41,482 nucleotides of DNA from SG8-39 sp041558415. Its GTDB lineage: Bacteria > Pseudomonadota > Gammaproteobacteria > Burkholderiales > SG8-39. A program made the position numbers and the translations under genes. The stretch covers positions 1 to 41,482 of the forward strand of contig JBFFEY010000022.1 in the NCBI GenBank assembly GCA_041558415.1. The letters are read 5' to 3'. This document shows, one piece after another, positions 35,177 through 41,482 of the stretch (positions within the stretch are counted from its first letter, which is position 1; the number at the start of each line of letters is the position of its first letter). The notes below the pieces were generated by a model. The model was given only the letters and a program-made list of their open reading frames with translations, was not told where the DNA came from and did no database searches.

Positions 35177-35584
35177 TCAGGCCGCGGGCTTGGGTACGGG
35201 CCGCGGCCGGCCGTTCTGGTCGATCGCGACGAAGGTCAGCACCGCCTCGGTGACCTTCACCACCTTGGGGTCCTCGCGCCCGCGCTCGGCGTAGACCTCG
35301 ACGTCGACCGTGATCGACGTCTTGCCGATGCGCACCACCGTGGCGTAGAGCGACAGCACGTCGCCGATCTGCACCGGTTCCTTGAAGACGAACTGGTTCA
35401 CCGCCACCGTCGCGACGCGCCCGCGCGCCACGCGGCCGGCGACCGTGCCGCCGGCGATGTCGACCTGCGACATGATCCAGCCGCCGAAGATGTCGCCGTT
35501 GTGGTTGGCGTCGGCCGGCATCGGCACCACGCGCAGCGACGGGATGCGGTCTTTGGGAAGCTGGAGCGGTGCGCTGGCGGGCAT
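35177..35584 (-). CDS. yciA: Acyl-CoA thioesterase, YciA-like hotdog
   Basis: A 135-residue hotdog-fold thioesterase. The block NHNGDIFGGWIMSQVDIAGG (about 27-46) is the YciA/BFIT signature with the catalytic Asp of GDIFGG, and VNQFVFKEPVQIGDVLSLYA is also typical. YciA hydrolyses a broad range of acyl-CoAs to free acid and CoA. Its length and features are complete. It is 48 bases downstream of the GT2-sulfotransferase gene and 27 bases before the TauE/SafE gene. The symbol rests on family resemblance. Confidence 0.9.
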   Translation of the reverse strand: MPASAPLQLPKDRIPSLRVVPMPADANHNGDIFGGWIMSQVDIAGGTVAGRVARGRVATVAVNQFVFKEPVQIGDVLSLYATVVRIGKTSITVDVEVYAERGREDPKVVKVTEAVLTFVAIDQNGRPRPVPKPAA

Positions 35585-35632
35585 GGGCCGGGGGAGACTA
35601 GCCGATCAGGGTGCGACCGGCAACGCGATCCG

Positions 35633-37363
35633 TCAAAGGGCGACGGACCTTTCGTATCCCAGGTCGGCGAGCAGCGGTCCGGCCAGAAGCTCGAACTGTC
35701 GAACTGCCGATGGCTGCAAGCCCGTTCGCCAGGCGCCGATGCGCGAAGCATTCGGCGGTTCGCGCGTGAGCGTGTGCAGGTCGCGCACGCGCTCGGTGGA
35801 GATGTACTCGCCGGTTTCACTCCGGAAACCCGTCAGTTCCTGCAGGCGGTCGCCGGCGCGCTCGTGGTAACGCAGCATGGCACCGTCCCAGGGAAGTTCG
35901 ATGAACTCGCAGATGCGCCGCAGCGTCTTTTCGGGCGCCTGTACCAGATCCTCGTAACGAATCTCGAGATAGTCCGGTGCGCCGGCGCCATACGCGCGCG
36001 CGGTCAGGATCGTATGCGTCCAATATGCCGCCGTTTCGGCCAGCGATTTCGGACCCCACCACGCTTTCTCGCGCATCGACAGCGCGACGTCGCGACCATC
36101 CCTGATCAGGTGCACGAAGCGCGCATCCGGGAAAAGCTGTCGGACGAGCGGCATCTCGAACACATAGGGCGGCGTTTTGTCGCCGTAACGGCGCTTGCCG
36201 AAGCGATCGGCGTAGCTTTCATAGAAGGCACGCAACAGTGCGTCGAGCGGCGACGCGTCAGGTCGGGCAGCGCGTGCGAGCAGGGTTTTCCTGGCGATGC
36301 CCCAATTCACCCACCGCGTATCGGCGCACAGGGCATCGACGAGCTGCGCTGCATTGGCACCACTGCTCGCCAGCCGCGCGAGACGCGGCACGAAATGCGT
36401 CTCATCGGGAACCGCGAGTTCCGGGTGGCTGTCGAGCATCAGCCGAAGGAGCGTCGAGCCGCAGCGACCGCTGCCGATAATGAAAGGCATCGGAGGGAGG
36501 CCGGCGGCGTCCCGCAGCTGCTTCGGCACCACGGGCCCGATGCGCGGCGGCGTCAGAGGCGTCGGCGGAAAGGTGTAGACGAGTGTGCGGCTCGCCTGCC
36601 AGCCGGGGAGCAACGCACTGTCCGGAAGGTTGACCGAGATCTGCGCCTGGCCGCCCGCGCGCAAGGAATCCGCCAGCACGCGTCGCACTTCAGCAAACAC
36701 CGCGCTGCGCAGGGCGAATGCCGGCTCGGCCCCCAACATCGTGCGCAGGTCGTTCTTCAGCTGCATGTAGGCGAAGTTCAGCCGGCGGTCGATCTCGCGA
36801 TCCTTGACCGCGTGAAACCGCATGCGGGTTGCGTCGTCGTGAGCGATCGCGGAAAGCAGGTGGCTAGGAAAGTGTGCGGGCCTGACGCCGGCGAGCTGCA
36901 GGCGGTGATAGAGGTCGTCATCCTCACCGCCCCACCCATCAAAGACCACGTCGTAGCCACCGATGCGCTCGAAGTCGCTGCGCGCGCAGATCACTGTTCC
37001 CCAGGTGTCCTCGGTAATCGGCCAGGAACGATAGAAAAGTCCCGGCTGCAGCAGGGGCGCGATGGCTTCGACGAAGTGCGTCGCCGGCACGACGTCGGCA
37101 TCGAGAAAGCACAGCCATTCCCCCTGCGCGGCCGCAGCACCGGCATTGCGGCCGGCGGCGACGCTGAAGGGTGCAGATGGGTCGATACGAACCAGCGTGG
37201 CCGAAGGATGGTTTTCGCTGACCCAATCGCCGGTGCCTTCTGGGCAGGCGTAGTCGACCACCACACAAGGGCTCTGCGCCACAGCAGCCGGCAGCGACTG
37301 CTTGAGGTGCGCAAGACGCGCCTTGCAAACGGTGACGAAGGTGATCGTCGCTCGCTCGCTCAC
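35633..37363 (-). CDS. GT2 glycosyltransferase fused to PAPS-dependent sulfotransferase
   Basis: A 576-residue bifunctional protein. Residues 1 to about 230 form a GT-A glycosyltransferase with the metal-binding DAD (88-90, FLDADVVP) and a galactosyltransferase-type WGGEDDD (144-150). Residues about 290-560 form a sulfotransferase: the 5'-PAPS loop GSGRCGSTLLRLML (297-310) and the 3'-phosphate motif HLIRDGRDVALSM (418-430) are both clear. The start is GTG at 37363, overlapping the stop of the APS kinase (GTGA), which supplies PAPS. The enzyme probably adds a sugar and then a sulfate to one acceptor. No signal peptide or membrane segment is seen, so it works in the cytoplasm. The acceptor is unknown. 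Confidence 0.9.
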   Translation of the reverse strand: MSERATITFVTVCKARLAHLKQSLPAAVAQSPCVVVDYACPEGTGDWVSENHPSATLVRIDPSAPFSVAAGRNAGAAAAQGEWLCFLDADVVPATHFVEAIAPLLQPGLFYRSWPITEDTWGTVICARSDFERIGGYDVVFDGWGGEDDDLYHRLQLAGVRPAHFPSHLLSAIAHDDATRMRFHAVKDREIDRRLNFAYMQLKNDLRTMLGAEPAFALRSAVFAEVRRVLADSLRAGGQAQISVNLPDSALLPGWQASRTLVYTFPPTPLTPPRIGPVVPKQLRDAAGLPPMPFIIGSGRCGSTLLRLMLDSHPELAVPDETHFVPRLARLASSGANAAQLVDALCADTRWVNWGIARKTLLARAARPDASPLDALLRAFYESYADRFGKRRYGDKTPPYVFEMPLVRQLFPDARFVHLIRDGRDVALSMREKAWWGPKSLAETAAYWTHTILTARAYGAGAPDYLEIRYEDLVQAPEKTLRRICEFIELPWDGAMLRYHERAGDRLQELTGFRSETGEYISTERVRDLHTLTREPPNASRIGAWRTGLQPSAVRQFELLAGPLLADLGYERSVAL

Positions 37364-37914
37364 GAGGCTGTGGTTGTCGGCAGCGCGATGACGCGGTCCC
37401 CCGCGAGGCGCGCGACGATCCGCTGCGCAGCGGCCATGGCGCTGAGCGCGCCAAGGTCGAGCAGGAGTTCGGGAGCCTGCGGCGTTTCGTAGGGGTCGCT
37501 GATGCCCGTGAAGTGCGCCATCTTTCCCGCGCGCGCGGCCGCATAGTGGCCTTTCGGGTCGCGCTGTTCGCAGACTGCGAGCGTCGTCGCCAGATAAACC
37601 TCATAGAAACGGCCGACGCCGGATACGCGCTGGCGCAACGCGTCGCGCGCCGTGCGGTACGGCGCGATCAGCGCACAGATGGCGATTCCGCCTCGGCCCA
37701 CGGCCTCGATCGCCAGATCGCCGACGCGCTCGAGCTGTCGCTCCCGGTCCGCACGCGTGTAGCCGAGCCGCCGCTCGCTTTGCGCACGAACCCTGTCGCC
37801 GTCGAGTACGGTCACGCGGTTGCCGGCGCCGCGCAGCTGCTCGCCAAGCGTCTGCGCCAAGGTCGTCTTGCCTGCTGCCGGCAGGCCCGTCAGCAGAAGG
37901 ATCGCGCGCTGCAT
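37360..37914 (-). CDS. cysC: Adenylylsulfate (APS) kinase
   Basis: A 184-residue P-loop kinase that makes PAPS from APS and ATP. The Walker A is GLPAAGKTT (10-18), VLDGDRVR (36-43) matches the CysC LDGDNVR with Arg in place of Asn, and FTGISDPYETPQAPEL (135-150) matches the characteristic FTGIDDPYE block. The usual Ser of the SPYR motif is Ala (APYR, about 84-87), and the GLNxDLGFS segment is diverged (AQSERRLGYT), so APS binding may be altered. It is translationally coupled to the sulfotransferase, indicating a dedicated supply rather than general sulfate assimilation. No CysND or Sat is in the window. Start ATG at 37914. Confidence 0.88.
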   Translation of the reverse strand: MQRAILLLTGLPAAGKTTLAQTLGEQLRGAGNRVTVLDGDRVRAQSERRLGYTRADRERQLERVGDLAIEAVGRGGIAICALIAPYRTARDALRQRVSGVGRFYEVYLATTLAVCEQRDPKGHYAAARAGKMAHFTGISDPYETPQAPELLLDLGALSAMAAAQRIVARLAGDRVIALPTTTAS

Positions 37915-37973
37915 TGCTCGGGAGTGTAACGTGGGGCCTGCTCGGTTGGCCGGGCTGAAACACCGGCTGCCCG

Positions 37974-39158
37974 TTACGGCTTTGCGCGCGACAGTTCTGC
38001 CTCGCAGCGCGCAACGAGACTGGCAAGCGCGGCGTCGCGCCGGTGGGCCCGATAGCGCGCCGCAAACGCTTTTGCCTGCTGCGCGAATCGATCGTCCTGT
38101 GACAGGGTGGCCAGTGCCGTCGAAAAGTCCGGCTGCGCGGCCTCCTGCAGGACGCCGAGGGCCGCCCCGTAACGGACCACCCGCCGCGTGGTGAGGAACT
38201 GCTCGAGCTGCGTCGGGAGCAGCAGCAGCGGCTTGCCGACGAGCAGCGCCTCCGCCGTGGTCTGGTGGCTGCCGTGGCACACCACGATGTCCGCGCTCTC
38301 GGCCATGGCCGGAAAATCGACGAGCGCGTCGGAAATGACGAGCCCTGCGGAGGCGTGTGCCTCGCGGCGTGCGGCGTCGAGGCCGGCGCAGACCACGATG
38401 CCCGCGCCGTCGCGGCGCGCCAGGGCGTCGAGCAGTGCGTCGAGATGCTTGTAATCGGCATAGACGTAGGCCAGGGTGCGCGGGTGGCCGGCGGGCCAAT
38501 CGAGGCGCGGTCCGCCGACCACGGGCACGATGCCGAAGTACTCCGCCATGCCGCGTTCCGGGTACATCTCCAGTTCCGGATACGTCTGCAGCAACGCACG
38601 CCCGGCAAACAGGTCGCCGAGTGTCGACAGGGTGTCCACGCCGTGATGCGCCAGAACGCTGTTGATCGCCTGCAGCACACGGCTGTCGGAAGCGGTGAGC
38701 CGCGCGCGCGGCGCAGGCTCCCAGTCGCGAAACGGCGCACTCGGAAAGCCCGGCGGCGGCACGTGGAAGCCCTGCGAGATCTCGAGCGCCGTCACGCCGA
38801 GCGTGCGCGCTGCGACGAGCGCTGCCGGCGCGACGTTCGAGACGAGCAGGTCGGCCTGCGCGATGCGTTCGCGCCAGGCGTCGACCAGTTGCGACAGCGC
38901 GTCCGCCGAGTGGAAGCCGAAATTGAGCAGGATTTCGGCGTAGTTCAGGCCCTCGGCGAGCTGCTGCGGACCGACCCAGCGCGGTGCGGGATGGATCTGA
39001 ACGGCAGTCGGCCCGGCGAAAATCGAGGCGGCCTGAGGATCTCTCAGGTAAACATCGACGCGATTGCCCAGCCCCGCCAAACGTTCCGCCAGCGGCAGCA
39101 TCGGGCCGACGTGGCCGTGCCGTGCACCGATCTCCCAGGCAAAGACGATGCGTTTCAC
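37974..39158 (-). CDS. GT1-family glycosyltransferase (UGT/MurG-like fold)
   Basis: A 394-residue GT-B glycosyltransferase. The N-terminal EIGARHGHVGPMLPLAERL (9-27) is the acceptor-domain glycine-rich loop, and the C-terminal CHGSHQTTAEALLVGKPLLLLP (294-315) is the UDP-sugar donor site of family GT1, with Gln320 in LEQF. Such enzymes glycosylate lipids, natural products or proteins. The start is GTG at 39158; I find no strong ribosome site. It lies 59 bases upstream of cysC on the same strand and 108 bases downstream of the FecR-domain gene, so it forms part of a glycosylation/sulfation gene set. The substrate is unknown. Confidence 0.85.
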   Translation of the reverse strand: MKRIVFAWEIGARHGHVGPMLPLAERLAGLGNRVDVYLRDPQAASIFAGPTAVQIHPAPRWVGPQQLAEGLNYAEILLNFGFHSADALSQLVDAWRERIAQADLLVSNVAPAALVAARTLGVTALEISQGFHVPPPGFPSAPFRDWEPAPRARLTASDSRVLQAINSVLAHHGVDTLSTLGDLFAGRALLQTYPELEMYPERGMAEYFGIVPVVGGPRLDWPAGHPRTLAYVYADYKHLDALLDALARRDGAGIVVCAGLDAARREAHASAGLVISDALVDFPAMAESADIVVCHGSHQTTAEALLVGKPLLLLPTQLEQFLTTRRVVRYGAALGVLQEAAQPDFSTALATLSQDDRFAQQAKAFAARYRAHRRDAALASLVARCEAELSRAKP

Positions 39159-39266
39159 GGGCGTCGGTCGGGACGCATCACGCAGGCATCCGCCTGCATC
39201 GGCCCGCAGGCGGACGCGGCGGGCCTTCGCTCGGGAAAACGCGCCGACGCGCGCGCGAGCCGCGCG

Positions 39267-39995
39267 CTACTGGATCAGGCACTCCGCCGCTGCACCCTCG
39301 TTTAGCGCTGTCGTGCCGGTGGCGTCGGAGAAGCCGAACGGCGGCGCGACGCGTGGGAGCGAGGGCGGCGGAGGAATGAGCGACGGCGGCACATTGCTGC
39401 TCGCCGAGTAGCCGGTCTCGGCCTGCTGGATGAGCTGTTCCACATTGCCGCTGGTCATGACAACGACGCCTTCGTCCACCTGCACGTAGACGCCCGGCTG
39501 CAGGTCGGACGGCAGCGCTGGGTCGCCCGGCCCCGGCTGGCGAACCTCGACCGCACTGTAGGTGGTGCCGCGAATACCGATGGTCGCCGTGCTGGTGCTG
39601 ACGCGGTAGGCGTTGCGGTTCGCGCGCTTGCCGATCAGGCCGGTGATCGCGCGGAATCCCCCTTTTAGGAGCGACATGACGAAGCCGTCCTTCTTGGGCT
39701 CTTCCTTTTCGAAGCTGAAGCTGTCGATCTTGACGCGCGTGCTCGGGCGCAGCGTGACCTGGCCGCCGTCGTCGAACTTCACCTGCGCGTAGGTCGATCG
39801 TTCAGTCGACAGCTCGTCGCCCTGGGTGACGCGGGAGCGCTCCGAGAGCAGGCGTACGCTGCCGTCGGTGCGCTTGACGTAAAGCGTGCCCGACAGGTGC
39901 GTGACCGTGCCTGCCGCCAGCGCGCACTGCGCACCGGCGAGAAGCGCCGTGACGGCGATTGCCCGCGCCGCGCGGGATACGGTCATCCACTGCAT
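39267..39995 (-). CDS. FecR domain-containing secreted protein
   Basis: A 242-residue exported protein (signal peptide about 1-27, cleaved after CALA) with a FecR domain (about 50-150: TQGDELSTERSTYAQVKFDDG, LRPSTRVKIDSF and STATIGIRGTTYS). The rest is Pro/Gly-rich and ends AAECLIQ. FecR-domain proteins of this kind accompany FHA-like or other surface exoproteins in betaproteobacteria and are thought to sense or bind at the cell surface. Two starts are possible: ATG at 39995 with AAGG eight bases upstream, or ATG at 39986, which overlaps the upstream stop (ATGA). I list 39995. It is the second gene of the right-hand run. Confidence 0.85.
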   Translation of the reverse strand: MQWMTVSRAARAIAVTALLAGAQCALAAGTVTHLSGTLYVKRTDGSVRLLSERSRVTQGDELSTERSTYAQVKFDDGGQVTLRPSTRVKIDSFSFEKEEPKKDGFVMSLLKGGFRAITGLIGKRANRNAYRVSTSTATIGIRGTTYSAVEVRQPGPGDPALPSDLQPGVYVQVDEGVVVMTSGNVEQLIQQAETGYSASSNVPPSLIPPPPSLPRVAPPFGFSDATGTTALNEGAAAECLIQ

Positions 39996-41482
39996 ACCGG
40001 CAGCCTTTTCTCTTCTTCGGTCTGTTCGCCGTCTCCGCCGACGACCCCTCCGTTGCTGTCGAAGTTCACCGAGTTGTTGATCTCGCCCGTCGTCTGCGAA
40101 ACCTGGGAAAGGACCTCGCCGGCCGTGCCGGTGCCCGTCGTGCCGCCACTGGAAGGCGGCGCGCCGCCTGTCAACGCGGTGATCGGGCCCTGGAAATTGG
40201 GTCCAAGGGTCAGCACGCCGCCCGGGCCGACGATTACCGTGAAGTTCGGGTCGTAGAGGAAGGCGTTGTCGAGATACATGTCGTTCAAGCCGGTGCCGGC
40301 GGTTTCGAGCAGGATGTTGCCGAAGGCGTCGATTCCGCTCACGACGTCGAGCGGGCTCGCCGTCCGGATGGTGACGTCGCCACCGGCGTTAACCGCCGTG
40401 TTTTGGATGCTGGCGCCGCCGTAGGCCGAAAGCGTGATGTTGCCGGACGTCAGATTCTGCAGCGTGGTCACGTACACCAGCTGCGGGTTGCTCTGGTTCG
40501 TCACCAGGTCGATCCCGGTCTGTGCGGAGGCGTCGAGCTGCGTCGCGCGCACCCGCAGCGGCGTGCCCGGTGCGCCGATCGAGCCGGCGGCCGACAGCTG
40601 CACCACCGGTGCACTGGCGTCGTAGGTTCCCGAGAGGCCGCTCAGAATCGAGCCGCCGGAGGTCAGCGTCGCGAAGCCGCTCGACACCACGCCGGGTGTC
40701 ACGTTGCCCGGGTCGGCTTGCCCCAGCACGATGTTGCCCGAGGCGGTGAACTGGAAGTCGTTCGCCGCACGTCCCTGCAGCGTGCCGACCTGGTTGCCGG
40801 CCTCGGTCAGCAGCACGTCTCCGCCATCGGCATTCAGCTTGAAGGCCGAAAGAGCAGCGCCTGGCGCCTGCGTAATCAGCGCGCCACCCGTAATGAGGCT
40901 CAATGTCGTCGTTGGCAGGCTGATTGCGCCGGTCAGCGTGATCGGGCTCGAGTACATCGAGTTGCCGACCTTCACCATCGGCGCGTTGATGCCGTTGAAA
41001 AAGTTCTGATTGATCCCGAGCGGGGCCGAGTTCGGCGAATACCACTCGAAATAGGCGGGCGAATTGGCCGCAGTAACCAGCACGCTATCGGCGGCGACTG
41101 ACACGCCACCGCTGCCCGAGGTCGCATTTACGATGTACGTCCCGCCTGGCGTCATATTCTTCAGAAGGACATTGCCGGATGCGGAGATGCTGGCCGTCGG
41201 GTTCGCGATGCCACCGGTGACAAGCGTGAAGGCGCCGTTCACGGGGCTCGCGCCGCCGGTGAAGATCGGGACGAAGTTCGTCGTATTTGCCAAGACGACG
41301 TCGCCGCCAGCGCCCTGGGTATCCACGTACATCGAGTCGATGTTGAGCGCGCCGCTCTGGCTCACGCCGCCGTTGGCGTAGACGTAGAGCAATCCCTGGT
41401 TGCCGACGCTGCCGTCGCCGTTCGTGCCGTTGCGCGCCGTGACGCTGTTCAGGGCGATTCCGCCCGGGGCATTCAGAACCAC
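39983..41482 (-). CDS. Partial FHA-like beta-helix exoprotein (C-terminal portion)
   Basis: The open frame runs off the right edge, so only the last 499 residues are seen. They are built of repeating short beta-strands rich in Gly, Ser, Thr, Asn and Val (for example SASGNVLLKN, SGNITLSAYGG, GDVTIRTASP), as in the beta-helix stalk of filamentous hemagglutinins and other two-partner-secretion proteins. The tail (last ~60 residues) is Gly/Thr-rich and ends acidic, then KRLPVCSG, which has one Cys. No toxin domain is visible. The protein is probably secreted or cell-surface bound, with a TpsB partner and the N-terminal TPS domain outside this window. Overlaps the FecR gene by 13 bases. Confidence 0.82.
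   Translation of the reverse strand: MVLNAPGGIALNSVTARNGTNGDGSVGNQGLLYVYANGGVSQSGALNIDSMYVDTQGAGGDVVLANTTNFVPIFTGGASPVNGAFTLVTGGIANPTASISASGNVLLKNMTPGGTYIVNATSGSGGVSVAADSVLVTAANSPAYFEWYSPNSAPLGINQNFFNGINAPMVKVGNSMYSSPITLTGAISLPTTTLSLITGGALITQAPGAALSAFKLNADGGDVLLTEAGNQVGTLQGRAANDFQFTASGNIVLGQADPGNVTPGVVSSGFATLTSGGSILSGLSGTYDASAPVVQLSAAGSIGAPGTPLRVRATQLDASAQTGIDLVTNQSNPQLVYVTTLQNLTSGNITLSAYGGASIQNTAVNAGGDVTIRTASPLDVVSGIDAFGNILLETAGTGLNDMYLDNAFLYDPNFTVIVGPGGVLTLGPNFQGPITALTGGAPPSSGGTTGTGTAGEVLSQVSQTTGEINNSVNFDSNGGVVGGDGEQTEEEKRLPVCSG

Noticed and set aside
34424..37492. A 1022-codon open frame on the plus strand opposite four genes
   Set aside because: No domain is recognisable. The opposite strand carries GT2-sulfotransferase, YciA and TauE/SafE with motif-level support.
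39983..41482. Calling a contact-dependent inhibition toxin at the end of the FHA-like protein
   Set aside because: The C-terminal region is only a Gly/Thr-rich tail with no toxin domain, and no small immunity gene follows; the next gene is FecR-like.

Overview
The window is a dense, high-GC stretch of bacterial chromosome (40 protein genes, no gene-free gap above about 260 bases). Strong GC bias at third positions, many 4-base ATGA/GTGA overlaps, glutathione and GST genes, an FHA-like exoprotein with a FecR-domain partner, and fatty-acid, tryptophan and aromatic-type catabolic genes suggest a metabolically versatile betaproteobacterium (Burkholderiales-like). That placement is inference from gene content and cannot be fixed without a marker gene. 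I see no rRNA, tRNA, CRISPR array, phage or intact insertion sequence.

Layout. 64-2809 (+): a tightly overlapped trio of MFS transporter, spermidine-synthase-like methyltransferase-fold protein and TauE/SafE exporter. 7757-2818 (-): an ArsR-type repressor, an LplT-PlsC fusion for lysophospholipid uptake and reacylation, and a large DUF2339 membrane protein; the repressor has a palindromic operator over a promoter that would give a leaderless mRNA. 14592-7834 (-): quinone oxidoreductase, 2,4-dienoyl-CoA-reductase-like SDR, NUDIX-metallo-beta-lactamase fusion, glutathione reductase, cyclopropane fatty acid synthase and a hemerythrin-like protein, a lipid and redox stress set. 14683-16590 (+): a 7TMR-DISM diguanylate cyclase. 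18466-16575 (-): haloalkane dehalogenase and threonine-dehydratase-like enzyme. 18534-19337 (+): an atypical enoyl-CoA hydratase homologue, followed by a remarkable perfect 26-bp-arm hairpin.

19486-24250: small housekeeping and hypothetical genes (118-aa unknown, DUF1499, endonuclease/exonuclease/phosphatase, an HtrA-like protein without a catalytic triad, an HD phosphohydrolase, YdcH/DUF465 and D-aminoacyl-tRNA deacylase). 24323-27582 (+): aminoglycoside-phosphotransferase-like kinase, acyl-CoA dehydrogenase and a TauD/TfdA dioxygenase, a catabolic module. 31144-27688 (-): tryptophan 2,3-dioxygenase, kynureninase and TrpB2, a tryptophan/kynurenine module. 31255-33560 (+): a GST and a membrane class III nucleotide cyclase with a possible PilZ-like tail.

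41482-33567 (-): the most interesting block. It reads, in transcription order, the 3' end of an FHA-like beta-helix exoprotein, a FecR-domain protein, a GT1 glycosyltransferase, an APS kinase (PAPS synthesis), a GT2 glycosyltransferase fused to a PAPS-dependent sulfotransferase, then a YciA thioesterase, a second TauE/SafE transporter and an alpha/beta hydrolase. I infer that the first five genes could form a sulfated-glycan or glycoprotein surface-modification system, with the exoprotein as a possible acceptor.
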